Source: an uncultured beta proteobacterium
Lineage (GTDB): Bacteria; Pseudomonadota; Gammaproteobacteria; Burkholderiales; Rhodocyclaceae
Direction: 5' to 3'
Assembly (NCBI GenBank): GCA_903908065.1
Contig: CAIVQO010000042.1
Location: 1 to 64,000, forward strand
Length of the DNA stretch: 64,000 nt
Below, piece by piece: positions 53,773 to 63,021 of this stretch. Made by a program: the position numbers and the translations under genes. The notes under the pieces are model-generated. The model saw only the letters and a program-made list of their open reading frames with translations, was not told the DNA's origin and searched no databases. How positions within the stretch are numbered: position 1 is the first letter of the stretch; each line of letters begins with the position of its first letter.

Positions 53773-54999
53773 GTGGCAAGCTTCGCTTTCCGCGGGCGCG
53801 ACGCGTCGGGACAAGTTGTCCAAGGAGTGCTTACCGCAGATACCGCCGGTGCCGTCGCCGACCAACTGTTCGAGCGAGGCGTGACTCCGATCGAGATCCG
53901 CTCCGCACCATCCTCGGCGTCGGGCGGCGATGAGCTCGCTTTCAGTTTCTTCCAGCCGAAGGTGGAGCACATCGATGTGCTGCTCTTCTCACGTCAGCTG
54001 CACACCCTGATGCGGGCCGGCGTGCCGATAATGCGTGCGCTCGCCGGTCTGCAGGAATCTAGCACCAATCCGGCGATGCGAGAAGTGCTGCAGGACGTGC
54101 GCGAGAGCCTGGATTCCGGACGCGAGCTGTCGGTGTCGCTGGCGCGTCATCCAAAGGTGTTCTCGCCCTTCTACGTCTCGATGGTGCGCGTCGGCGAAAT
54201 GACCGGACGCCTGGAAGAAGTCTTCATCCGCCTGTTTGATCACCTGGCCTTCGAGCGATTCATGCAGGATCAGGTGAAGTCAGCCCTGCGTTACCCGTCC
54301 TTCGTGATTGCCGCCATGGCGATTGCCGTCGTCGTGGTGAACATTTTCGTTATTCCGGCCTTCGCCAAGGTGTTCAAGGGCTTCGGTGCGGAACTGCCCC
54401 TGATGACGAGGATGCTGATCGGATTTTCCGACTTCATGCTTGCTTGGTGGCCGGCGATCCTGCTGGGTATGGCGGTCTCCGCATTTGGTTTCAGGGCCTG
54501 GATCGCCACATCGTCGGGACGCTACGCCTGGGACAGAGCCAAGCTGCGCATACCGATTGCCGGCAAAATCGTGCGCAAGGCGACGCTGGCGCGATTTGCC
54601 GCAAGCTTTGCCATGGCCTCGCGCAGCGGCGTACCCATCATCCAGGCGCTGACCAACGTCGCCGAGACAGTCAATAACGCCTACATCGGACGCAAGGTGG
54701 AGAAGATGCGCGAGGGCGTCGAGCGAGGTGAAAGCGTGCTGCGTACCTCCATTGCTGCGGGAGTATTCACGCCCGTGGTGTTGCAGATGATTGCCGTCGG
54801 CGAGGAGTCGGGATCGCTCGATGACATGATGAAGGAAATCGCCGACATGTACCAGGGCGAGGTCGAGTACGAACTCAAGACCTTGGCACAACAAATCGAA
54901 CCGATCCTGATCGTGGTGCTCGGCATCATGGTGCTGATCCTGGCATTGGGCATCTTCCTGCCCTTGTGGGACCTGGGCAAGGTGAGCATGAAGCGCTAG
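53773..54999 (+). CDS. mshG: Type IV pilus/T2SS inner-membrane platform protein (MshG/PilC type)
   Basis: The GspF-family platform protein couples the ATPase to pilin polymerisation. The 408-residue product has two T2SSF repeats (about 70-195 and 275-400), each beginning with a line such as LLFSRQLHTLMRAGVPIMRA, and three membrane helices. The start is GTG at 53773, 7 bases after mshE. The pairing with mshE is typical of MSHA-like systems. Confidence 0.9.
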   Translation: MASFAFRGRDASGQVVQGVLTADTAGAVADQLFERGVTPIEIRSAPSSASGGDELAFSFFQPKVEHIDVLLFSRQLHTLMRAGVPIMRALAGLQESSTNPAMREVLQDVRESLDSGRELSVSLARHPKVFSPFYVSMVRVGEMTGRLEEVFIRLFDHLAFERFMQDQVKSALRYPSFVIAAMAIAVVVVNIFVIPAFAKVFKGFGAELPLMTRMLIGFSDFMLAWWPAILLGMAVSAFGFRAWIATSSGRYAWDRAKLRIPIAGKIVRKATLARFAASFAMASRSGVPIIQALTNVAETVNNAYIGRKVEKMREGVERGESVLRTSIAAGVFTPVVLQMIAVGEESGSLDDMMKEIADMYQGEVEYELKTLAQQIEPILIVVLGIMVLILALGIFLPLWDLGKVSMKR

Positions 55000-55032
55000 C
55001 GTACCCGGTCTCGGGTGCGGCGCGGTGAGCGC

Positions 55033-56022
55033 ATGCCAAGACCTAATTGGAAATCATTACCGGAGAACTTCGTGATAACTGAACGCATCGACTCGATTAC
55101 TCGGGTCCCGCCTGATCGTTGCAAGGCAATCTTGCCGGCTCCGCGCAGCGTGAAGATCGAGATCTCCCCACGCTGCAACTATCGATGTGGCTTTTGTGCT
55201 TTGCGCAACCGCGAGAAGCAACCGAAATGGGATATCGACTTTGCCTTGTACCAGCGCATCACCAGGGAGATGCGCGACGCAGGCGTCGAGGAGATTGGAG
55301 TCTTTTACCTGGGCGAGTCCTTCATGAATCCACGCCTCTTGGTGGATTGCATCAGACACGCCAAGAAAGTTCTCGGCTTCCCTTACGTCTTCTTAACGTC
55401 CAACGCCTCGATGGCCTTCCCCGAGGCGATCGAGGAATGCATGAACGCCGGGCTGGATTCGCTCAAGTGGTCGTGCAATGCGGCGGACGAAACCCAGTTC
55501 GAGGAGATCATGGGGGTATCGAGCAAGCTTTTCCACCGTGCTGCCGAGAACATCCGGGCGGCAAGCGAGATTCGCTGCCGCGGCGGATACCGGACGGGTC
55601 TATACGCCTCCTCGATACGCTATGACGGAGCCCAGCAGGAACGCATGGAACGTTACCTAACGGAAGCAGTCAAGCCCTACGTCGATCAGCACTACTGGCT
55701 GCCCCTGTATTCGATGGGGGCCTTCGCTACCCAGCGAGAGGAGGAACTGGGGTATCGCCCCACCGCCGGGAACCAGGGGCGCCTGGGTGCCCTGCGCGAA
55801 CCGCTTCCCTGCTGGTCAGCATTCACCGAGGGCCACGTGACGGCCGACGGTTCGCTGTCGGCCTGCTGCTTCGATGCTGAAGCGAACTGGACCATGGGCG
55901 ATCTCAACCGGCAGTCCTTCATGGAGGCATGGAGTTCTGCGCCTTTCGTCGCCCTGCGCGACGCGCATCTGCGCAAGGACGTGCGCGGCACCGTATGCGA
56001 GGCATGCATCGCATACGCATGA
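55033..56022 (+). CDS. Radical SAM protein with SPASM-like C-terminus
   Basis: The 329-residue product has the [4Fe-4S] motif CNYRCGFC (Cys48, Cys52, Cys55). A C-terminal Cys set (CWSAFTEGHVTADGSLSACC, then CEACIAY) looks like a twitch/SPASM domain that holds extra clusters. Such enzymes modify peptides or sugars. The substrate is unknown. It lies between pilus genes and overlaps the next start by 4 bases, so it is part of the same operon. Confidence 0.85.
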   Translation: MPRPNWKSLPENFVITERIDSITRVPPDRCKAILPAPRSVKIEISPRCNYRCGFCALRNREKQPKWDIDFALYQRITREMRDAGVEEIGVFYLGESFMNPRLLVDCIRHAKKVLGFPYVFLTSNASMAFPEAIEECMNAGLDSLKWSCNAADETQFEEIMGVSSKLFHRAAENIRAASEIRCRGGYRTGLYASSIRYDGAQQERMERYLTEAVKPYVDQHYWLPLYSMGAFATQREEELGYRPTAGNQGRLGALREPLPCWSAFTEGHVTADGSLSACCFDAEANWTMGDLNRQSFMEAWSSAPFVALRDAHLRKDVRGTVCEACIAYA

Positions 56023-56480
56023 GGCGGGCGTGGCCAGCGCGAATTATAGGGACGTCCAAGCTTCAGTTCGCGGTTGCGGTAGGCATATTCGGACTGCTGG
56101 CAGCGATACTCCTGGTCCGTCTGGAGGCCGTCGAGGCCGAGGCCGAGCGCACGGCCGTTGACCTGACCCTACGAAATATACGGGTTGGCCTGCAAATGTC
56201 GGTCGGCGAGCGGATAATCCAGGGCGAGGAGCACAGGATTGCAGACATCCTGGCGGCGAATCCGCTCGATTTCCTTGCCAGCAGCCCCTCCTCTGATGGT
56301 GTGGCCGGTTCGACGTCCGCGATGGGCGCCTGGACCTACGACATGCGGATTCGCGAACTTCGCTACCACCCCCGCCAGGCAAGGGCATTCGACGATGCAA
56401 CGCGATTGCGCTGGCGCCTGGTGCCTCGCATCGACTCGGCCGGCAGGACGGTAGGGGTCGGGCTGGACGAGGTAAACTGA
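56019..56480 (+). CDS. Small membrane-anchored protein of the pilus set
   Basis: The 153-residue product has one membrane helix (LQFAVAVGIFGLLAAILLV) near the N-terminus, a helical stretch and a C-terminal beta-rich part. It lacks the G/FTLIEL cleavage motif of pilins. Position and shape recall MshF-like or pseudopilin-associated proteins, but no family is firmly recognised. It is translationally coupled to the radical SAM gene. Confidence 0.65.
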   Translation: MRRAWPARIIGTSKLQFAVAVGIFGLLAAILLVRLEAVEAEAERTAVDLTLRNIRVGLQMSVGERIIQGEEHRIADILAANPLDFLASSPSSDGVAGSTSAMGAWTYDMRIRELRYHPRQARAFDDATRLRWRLVPRIDSAGRTVGVGLDEVN

Positions 56481-56524
56481 AGCGGGATTCCCCCTGAAAT
56501 CACTACTACGCCGAACTTGCGAAG

Positions 56525-57067
56525 ATGCCTTTGATAGCCCAACATGCCAATGCCCTACCGATGGATTCCTCCGGTGCCGGCTTTACGCTGATTGAGCTGG
56601 TCGTCGTCATCGCCATCATCGGCCTCCTCGCGGCGGTGGCGCTGCCCAGGCTCATCGATGCGCAGCGCGATGCGCGCGTCGCCAAGGCGCATGCGATCCA
56701 CGGTTCGATACGTTCCGCCGTCGCCCTGGCGAGGTCGCGTTGCGAACTCGATCTGTCACGCGGCGAGGCGGGGGCGCCGGGCAGTTCCTGCCGGTCGAAT
56801 CCGCCCCGGGTGGAAATGGACGGCAGCATGATCGACATCGCGAATCGGCATCCCGCCGCCACGGCGTCGGGGGTGGACGCGGCGGCAGCCCTGAACCTGG
56901 CCGCCGATCGCCTCACCGTCGGCGGCGCCGGATGCCCGTCCGGAGCCCGCTGCTACGACGTCGTCGGCGGGAATCCGCCCAACTGCAGGGTCATCTACCA
57001 GGCCGCGACACGAGTGGACGGTGTGGTCGTTGCACCCGTCATCAGCGTGACCACGTCGGGGTGCTGA
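56525..57067 (+). CDS. Type IV pilin-like protein
   Basis: The 180-residue product has a class III signal with cleavage expected between Gly and Phe in AGFTLIELVVVIAIIGLLAA and a mature part of about 160 residues. A second ATG at 56561 would give a 7-residue leader (MDSSGAG). Cysteine residues in the globular part could form disulfides, as in MshA-like pilins. It is the only clear pilin in the window. Confidence 0.9.
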   Translation: MPLIAQHANALPMDSSGAGFTLIELVVVIAIIGLLAAVALPRLIDAQRDARVAKAHAIHGSIRSAVALARSRCELDLSRGEAGAPGSSCRSNPPRVEMDGSMIDIANRHPAATASGVDAAAALNLAADRLTVGGAGCPSGARCYDVVGGNPPNCRVIYQAATRVDGVVVAPVISVTTSGC

Positions 57068-57095
57068 CCGACAGGCGCGCCGGCGAGGGGCCGGA

Positions 57096-60080
57096 GTGAA
57101 GGGCTTGCTCGGTCGTCTGTTGCGGCCTGCGACGGAAATCCGGGGCGCACCGCCCGGGCCGGCCGCCGACCTGGTGCGCAGGCTGTTCGCCACCGCGGAG
57201 GCGTCGAGGGGGGGCGCCTTCCTGCACCTGCGCTATCCGGATCGCCCCGAAGAGGTGCTCACCCACGAGGCGCTCCTCGGCCAGGCCGCGTCATGGGCAG
57301 GGCGATACCTGTCGCAGGGACTGGTGCCCGGGCAGCGCGTGGTCGTGATCCTTCGCCACGGCAGCGATCTGTATGCGTCCTACCTTGGCGCCATCCTGGC
57401 GGGCATGGTTCCGAGCTACTTCGCCCACCCGTCGCCGAAACATTCGAGGGCCGAGTTCTTCGCCACGCTCGGCAAGCTGGTATCCGTCACCGACGCCGCC
57501 GCGATCGTGATCTACCCGGAACTCGCCGTGCAGATCGAGCGCTGCGAACTGCCGTCAGGCACGATGCGCATCGTCGCCGACGGCGGCCCGATGCCGGCGG
57601 CGGATACCCTGCCCGATCCCGCTCCCGTCGACCCGGAGTCGACCGCGCTGGTCCAGTTCTCCTCGGGGACCACCGGGCTCAAGAAGGGCGTCGAGATCAG
57701 CCATCGGGCGCTGCTCTGGCAGATCGATGCCTATGCCAGGGCGATCGGCCTCACTCGCCAGGACAGGATCGTGACCTGGCTGCCGCTCTACCACGACATG
57801 GGCCTGATGGCCTGCTGGCTGATGCCCTTGTTGCATGGAGTACCGATCGTCGCCTTGTCGCCCTTCGACTGGGTCCGCAGGCCAGAGTCCTTCCTGCAGG
57901 CGATATCCGAGCATCGGGGCACGCTCTGCTGGCTGCCGAACTTCGCCTACCGCTTCCTTGCCGACCGCGTCGCCGCGGATGCGGTCCGCGATGTCTCCCT
58001 TGCCAGCCTGCGCGGCGTGGTGAACTGCTCCGAACCGGTCCGCGCGACCTCCCACGATCGCTTCCGGCAACGCTTTGCGGGCCATGGCTTGAGGCAGGAG
58101 GCACTCTGCGCCAGCTATGCGATGGCGGAGAACTCGTTCGCCGCCACTTCGGGCGGCTTCGGCCATCCTCTGGCGGAGATAAGCGTCGACGGCCTCGACC
58201 TGGCGAATGCGGCAGAAATCCGCCTGCGGCCGGACGGCAGCGGGGTGCGGCTCGTTTCGAGCGGCCGCCCCTTGCCAGACACCCTAGTCACCGTGCTTGA
58301 CGACGACGGCAACGCCCTGCCCCAGGGCAGGGTGGGCGAGCTTGCAGTCGCCAGCCCTGGTCTGTTCCAAGGCTATCTCGGCAACCCCGAGCTGACGTCA
58401 CGGCGCCTGCAGCGCTTCGGCTTTGCCACGGGTGACCGCGGCTTCGTCTGGCAGGGCGAGGTCTATGTCCTGGGGCGGGCCGAAGACACGATCATCATCG
58501 CCGGCAAGAACGTGCATCCGCAGGACATCGAGGAAGTGGTCGACCAGGTGGACGGCGTGCTTCCCGGGCGCTGCGTGGCCGTGGGCGTAGCGGACGAACA
58601 CCTCGGCACCGAGGCCCTGGTCGTGATCGCCGAATCCCACAGGACCGGCCTCGAAGCCGATACGCTGCTCCGGGACATCCATCGCTCGATCGCCAGCCGG
58701 ACCGAGCTGATCCCGGCGGACGTGGTGATCGTCCCGCACATGTGGTTGCGCAAGAGCACCTCGGGCAAGCCGTCGCGGCGGATCAACCGCGAGCGCTACC
58801 TGAGGCGGGAGCATCGGCAGGCGGAGCCCCGCCGGCAGGCCCCGGCGGCGGCCGGCGACGACCCGCTCGCGCTGGTGCGTGACTGCCTGCGCCGGACCAT
58901 GCCGTCCGACAGTGCGGCGACCGTGCTCGCCGACCTCGCCGACGACGCCCCCCTGTCCGGCGGAGGACTGATCGATTCGTTTGGCCTAGTGTCGCTCTTC
59001 AGTGCGCTGGAACAGGCCCTAGGACGAGGGCTGCCGCGGGATGTGCTGGTCCACCCCGAGCGCTATGACAGCATTGCCGGCCTGGCGGCGGCGATCGCCG
59101 CGTCACCGGCGCCGACTCCCGGGCCAGCGGCCGCAGCCGCCCCGGTATCGCGGCGCAACCAGCTGTTGCCGCAGTTCGCCGACGTCGATCGGCAACCATA
59201 CGAGTGGGTCTCCTACCTGATGCGGCGGGGCGCCGCGGACTTCCGTTCGCCCAGCCTGAACACCGACCGCTGCGGCTTCAGGCTCGGCTGGCGGAAAGGC
59301 ACGGCCTTCGGCCTCGACGAATTCGGCGCGATGCCCGGGCCGAAGGGGCTCGTGCTCGGCAACAGCGTCGCGTTCGGCATCGGCACCAGCCATGACCGGG
59401 TGAGCCTGGCCAACCAGCTCGATGCGCGCTCGGCGGAGCCGGCCCCGCGGTGGTTCAGCCTGGCGCTGCGCGCCTCGTCGCTGACGCAGGAACGACTGGC
59501 GATGGAACTGCATGCGCCCGGAGAGTTTTCGCATGTCGTGTGGATGTCGGGAGTTAACGCCCTGGTCGCCGCGATGCTCGGCGGAGGCGACACGACGAAT
59601 CCGGCGCCCTACGTCGGCGAGTGGATGTTCCGTAAGCTGGCGGGGGCGAAGGCTCCGCCGCGCGGCGCGGACATCGCCGCCGCGTATCCGGACCTGGCAC
59701 GGGCGCTCCGGCGCGACCTCGAGATCGCCGGCGCATGGCTGGCGCGCCGCGGCGTGCGGCGGCTGTTCCTGATGCAGCCGGTCCTGTCCTGGATCGACAA
59801 GACGCTGTCGGCGGAGGAGCGCGAACTGGTCGCGGCGTTCGACGCCTCGCCGCAGGCGGTGCAGCGTGCGCACGGGCCGGAACAACTGGGGCCCTGGAAG
59901 GAGCGCTACCTTGCGGACCTGTCCGCCGCCTGCGACGCAGCCGGCTTCGATTTCATCGACCTCAATGCCGAGCCGCGCTTCCGTGCGCAGGATTGGCTGT
60001 TCGCCGATCGCACCCATCTCACCGACTGCGGCCAGGCGCTGGTGGCCGACGTAGTGGAGGCGTGGCTCGCCCGTAGTTGA
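57096..60080 (+). CDS. Fatty-acyl-AMP-ligase-like / ACP / SGNH three-domain protein
   Basis: The 994-residue protein has an adenylation domain (about 30-575) with FSSGTTGLKKGVEISH, LPLYHDMGLMACW and TGDRGF. A carrier-protein domain (about 588-668) has a phosphopantetheine Ser in GGGLIDSFG (Ser628). A C-terminal SGNH-hydrolase-like domain (about 745-994) has VLGNSVAFG and a late Asp/His block FADRTHLTD. It could activate an acid as acyl-AMP, load it on the carrier and have the last domain move or release it. The target is unknown; surface glycan or pilus is suggested by position. The start is GTG, 28 bases after the pilin gene. Confidence 0.85.
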   Translation: MKGLLGRLLRPATEIRGAPPGPAADLVRRLFATAEASRGGAFLHLRYPDRPEEVLTHEALLGQAASWAGRYLSQGLVPGQRVVVILRHGSDLYASYLGAILAGMVPSYFAHPSPKHSRAEFFATLGKLVSVTDAAAIVIYPELAVQIERCELPSGTMRIVADGGPMPAADTLPDPAPVDPESTALVQFSSGTTGLKKGVEISHRALLWQIDAYARAIGLTRQDRIVTWLPLYHDMGLMACWLMPLLHGVPIVALSPFDWVRRPESFLQAISEHRGTLCWLPNFAYRFLADRVAADAVRDVSLASLRGVVNCSEPVRATSHDRFRQRFAGHGLRQEALCASYAMAENSFAATSGGFGHPLAEISVDGLDLANAAEIRLRPDGSGVRLVSSGRPLPDTLVTVLDDDGNALPQGRVGELAVASPGLFQGYLGNPELTSRRLQRFGFATGDRGFVWQGEVYVLGRAEDTIIIAGKNVHPQDIEEVVDQVDGVLPGRCVAVGVADEHLGTEALVVIAESHRTGLEADTLLRDIHRSIASRTELIPADVVIVPHMWLRKSTSGKPSRRINRERYLRREHRQAEPRRQAPAAAGDDPLALVRDCLRRTMPSDSAATVLADLADDAPLSGGGLIDSFGLVSLFSALEQALGRGLPRDVLVHPERYDSIAGLAAAIAASPAPTPGPAAAAAPVSRRNQLLPQFADVDRQPYEWVSYLMRRGAADFRSPSLNTDRCGFRLGWRKGTAFGLDEFGAMPGPKGLVLGNSVAFGIGTSHDRVSLANQLDARSAEPAPRWFSLALRASSLTQERLAMELHAPGEFSHVVWMSGVNALVAAMLGGGDTTNPAPYVGEWMFRKLAGAKAPPRGADIAAAYPDLARALRRDLEIAGAWLARRGVRRLFLMQPVLSWIDKTLSAEERELVAAFDASPQAVQRAHGPEQLGPWKERYLADLSAACDAAGFDFIDLNAEPRFRAQDWLFADRTHLTDCGQALVADVVEAWLARS

Positions 60081-60093
60081 ACGCCGTGCGTCC

Positions 60094-60933
60094 CTAGTAC
60101 TCGCAGCGATTACAGATCGGCATCGCCTTGCGGCCCGTGTGCAGGCGGCGCACGAAGTCGATCCGCTTCGGTCCGGCCAGCAATTCGCTGTAGCGATGGG
60201 TGAGCAGGTTGCCAAAGTTGCCCGCCGCGGGATGTACGCAGCAGGGAACGACAGTGCCATCCCAATCGACATACAGCCGGTTGCCGGGCTTGACGAAGGA
60301 ACACACGGCGGCTGGGACGCGCAGCTCCCGTCCCAGCATGTTGCTTTGGGATTCCGGAAGGTACTGCCAGTCGCGGAACTCCGGCGTCCAGCCCAGGGGT
60401 TCCAGGATGCGTCGCCAGCGTTCCTGGGCCGCCGGATCGGTGCATATCGTGCGGGTCATCAATGCCAGCCTTGGCGCATGCCTGTCGCGCAGCTCCCGCA
60501 TCCGGGAGAGGAATTCCAGCAGCTTCTCCCATTTCCCCGGTGGACGCAGGCGCTCGTAGTCGGCTGGCGTGCCATCGCCATCGCAGCTCACCACCAGGCG
60601 CGTGAGCACCCCGGTCTCCAGGGCGGCGGCGAACAGGGGGAAGTCATGGTACTGGGCATTGGTCGAGATTTCGATAATGCCGGCGCGCCACGCCTGCCTG
60701 GGGATCTCCGCGAGGATGTCCGGCAGCTCGTCGTGCAGCAGGGGCTCGCCGAAGTTGAAGAGGCGGAAGAGGCCGACATGGGTGACGTCGATGTTGCGCA
60801 GGGCACGGCCGAAGTCGGCGACGGCGATCTGGCGGATCTTGGGCTTCAGCGTCGAATTGGGGCAGCCGACGCAGCGCAGCTGGCAGCCGTGGACCACGTC
60901 GAACCCGAGCTTGTCGATGGCGCGCACGGTCAT
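60094..60933 (-). CDS. Radical SAM/SPASM protein of the glycan cluster
   Basis: The 279-residue product has CQLRCVGC (Cys17, Cys21, Cys24) and a SPASM-like C-terminus with VPAAVCSFVKP, GTVVPCC and CNRCEY. The start at 60933 overlaps the upstream gene's stop by 4 bases. It is the last gene of a - strand cluster that converges on the adenylation fusion with a 13-base gap. The substrate is unknown. Confidence 0.85.
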   Translation of the reverse strand: MTVRAIDKLGFDVVHGCQLRCVGCPNSTLKPKIRQIAVADFGRALRNIDVTHVGLFRLFNFGEPLLHDELPDILAEIPRQAWRAGIIEISTNAQYHDFPLFAAALETGVLTRLVVSCDGDGTPADYERLRPPGKWEKLLEFLSRMRELRDRHAPRLALMTRTICTDPAAQERWRRILEPLGWTPEFRDWQYLPESQSNMLGRELRVPAAVCSFVKPGNRLYVDWDGTVVPCCVHPAAGNFGNLLTHRYSELLAGPKRIDFVRRLHTGRKAMPICNRCEY

Positions 60934-62330
60934 GCCGCCGCCGTCCGGATGAAGTAGCCGTCGGTGGCGAAGCTGAGGCCGAACTTTCTGGCTCGCCGGT
61001 GATCGGGCGACAGCAGGCCGGGATGCAGCCGATTGAAGTCGCGGACCGCCTCCCACGGGCCCGGGCCGAAATCGGGCCGCACCGGATGGCCATTGACGTT
61101 CGAGTCCTCGACCACGAGGTAGTCGCCAGGCTTCATTACCGGAACCCAGGCTTCCAGTTCGCGCAGGACGTGGTCGCGGGAATGGTCCGAGTCGAGAATC
61201 CAGAAGCACGGTCCGCGCTGCGCGGGTTCGGGCAACAGCGCGGTGACGGACCGCACGGTCGCCGGCGCGGCGCTGTCGGCGACCAGGAAGCGGATCCGGG
61301 GGTGGCTTCGGACCTGGTTCTCGTCGCCGCTCAGGTCGATGCTGACGACGAAGCCCTGCTCGTTGCGTGCGGCCAGGGTGTCGGCGAAGAAAAGCGCGGA
61401 TCCGCCGTGCCGCGTTCCGGTCTCGACCACGTAGTCGATGCCATGCTCGAAAATGATTTCCTGGTAGTTCCACAAGTCGGAGACCAGCTTCAGCGTGCGG
61501 ATGCCGTGGTAGCTCACCTGCTTCCAGACTTGGTTGTCGTAGTACCAGCGGTGGTACTGCTCGGCCGCGGCGGCGGGTGCGGCAGACGCCGCTGCGCCGG
61601 ATGCGCGGGGCGCTGCCGTGGCCGGTGGAACTGGGCATGGCGGCGCGGTGGCCGGCGCGGGGACGGCCGCAGCACCTGGTTCAGGCTTGCGCCCGACGAT
61701 GCGCATGTCGCGCGGCTCCCTCAGCTTGAACTGGGCAGGCGCCTGGTGTACCCGGGTCAGGCCGCAGCGCTCTAGAAGCTCGGCGAGGCTGGCCGGCGTG
61801 TAGGCCCAGCGGTGGCACATCAGCGGGTCGCGCCAGGACGGGTCGCCGTAGAACACCCACATCGACCGCTGTCCGTTCGCATCCGCGGCGGCCGCGGACA
61901 CCGGATCCGCCAGCAAGGTTTCGCAGGCGGCAACCAGATTGGGACATTCGATCACCATTTCGCCGCCGGGCTTGAGGACGCGGACCCATTCGCGCAGGAC
62001 GTCCTCGACTTCCCAGCGCCAGAAATGCTCGATGACATGCACGGCGAGAATCTCGTCCGCACTGGCGTCGGGGAAGGTCTCCAGGTTCCGCAGGTCGCAG
62101 AGGACATCGGGGCGTGCCCCGCGCCGCGAGGGCGCGACGTCGATATTCATATAGCCCGGCAGCAGCTTGTCGCCGCATCCCAGGTTCAGCTTCAGCGGCT
62201 CCCTGCCGGTGAAGCTCGTAGGCGGCTCCTTCCGTGCGGAATCCGTGGCGGCAGGACGGCCAACGATGCTGCCGACCAGTCCAAGGCAGGTATTCGCGAC
62301 GGCGGTGCGGATTCGCTCTGCGAGATTCAT
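60930..62330 (-). CDS. Methyltransferase fused to CmcI-like domain
   Basis: The 466-residue product has a type 11 methyltransferase domain (about 47-210) with LNLGCGDKLLPGYMNIDVAP, AVHVIEHFWRWEVEDVL and VLKPGGEMVIECPNL. An Ala/Pro-rich linker follows, then a domain like cephalosporin hydroxylase/rhamnosyl O-methyltransferase CmcI (about 255-460) with YVVETGTRHGGSALFFADTL and LDSDHSRDHVLRELEAW. Both halves probably methylate sugars. The first domain is a paralogue of that in the gene at 63018. Confidence 0.82.
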   Translation of the reverse strand: MNLAERIRTAVANTCLGLVGSIVGRPAATDSARKEPPTSFTGREPLKLNLGCGDKLLPGYMNIDVAPSRRGARPDVLCDLRNLETFPDASADEILAVHVIEHFWRWEVEDVLREWVRVLKPGGEMVIECPNLVAACETLLADPVSAAAADANGQRSMWVFYGDPSWRDPLMCHRWAYTPASLAELLERCGLTRVHQAPAQFKLREPRDMRIVGRKPEPGAAAVPAPATAPPCPVPPATAAPRASGAAASAAPAAAAEQYHRWYYDNQVWKQVSYHGIRTLKLVSDLWNYQEIIFEHGIDYVVETGTRHGGSALFFADTLAARNEQGFVVSIDLSGDENQVRSHPRIRFLVADSAAPATVRSVTALLPEPAQRGPCFWILDSDHSRDHVLRELEAWVPVMKPGDYLVVEDSNVNGHPVRPDFGPGPWEAVRDFNRLHPGLLSPDHRRARKFGLSFATDGYFIRTAAA

Positions 62331-62346
62331 GACCGGCCGGCGGGGT

Positions 62347-63021
62347 TCAGCTGCGCTGCAGGCTGTAGTTCGCCAGCATGCGTTCGCGGTGCCACTCCTC
62401 GGCCATCGGCGCCGCGGCGTATTCGTGGAAACAAGGCGTGCCGAGGGTCCAGTGCAGCAACTTGGCGTCCGGATTCGGACCGAACTCGTCGGGCAGCCAG
62501 TTCCATTCGATCGGCAGCTTGCCGATCAGCGCGTCTTCCAGCCAAGTGAAGCGATGCAACTGCGCGCCCGTGGCACCTTCCACGAACTCCGGCGTCAGGC
62601 AGCGGTTCGCGGGGTGGCCGCAGTTCCATAGCACCACGCTCGACCAGTTCTTGCGCGGGTAGTCCTGGTTGCGGGCGCCAAGGTACTTGTCGTTCGCCTT
62701 GGTCCTGTAGTCGTGGGGTACGCACAGCACCGCCTTCTCCGGGTCGCGCAGCGCCCACAGTTCGGCGAGATCGGCCCGCAACAGCATGTCGCCGTCGATG
62801 AACAGCGCCCAGCCCGAATACTGCATCAGGTGGGGAACAAGGAAGCGGCTGTAGATGAACTGGTTGGACCCGTCCGTATGGCGCTCCGTGTAGTCAGCGA
62901 GGTTGTTGAGGGCAAGGGGCGTGATCGCCACCGGGCGCGACGAACGGCGGACGATGCTGTTGCCGCAAACGTGGAAGGCAATGGCTTCGCGGGGATCGAA
63001 ACCGATGAAAACGTTGATCAT
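62347..63021 (-). CDS. Glycosyltransferase-like protein (GT8-like fold)
   Basis: The 224-residue product begins MINVFIGFDPREAIAFHVCG and has the DxD-type motif WALFIDGDMLLRADLAELWA, then KLLHWTLGTPCFHEY near the C-terminus, as in retaining GT-A enzymes with metal-bound sugar nucleotide. The start overlaps the stop of the upstream gene by 4 bases. Confidence 0.75.
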   Translation of the reverse strand: MINVFIGFDPREAIAFHVCGNSIVRRSSRPVAITPLALNNLADYTERHTDGSNQFIYSRFLVPHLMQYSGWALFIDGDMLLRADLAELWALRDPEKAVLCVPHDYRTKANDKYLGARNQDYPRKNWSSVVLWNCGHPANRCLTPEFVEGATGAQLHRFTWLEDALIGKLPIEWNWLPDEFGPNPDAKLLHWTLGTPCFHEYAAAPMAEEWHRERMLANYSLQRS

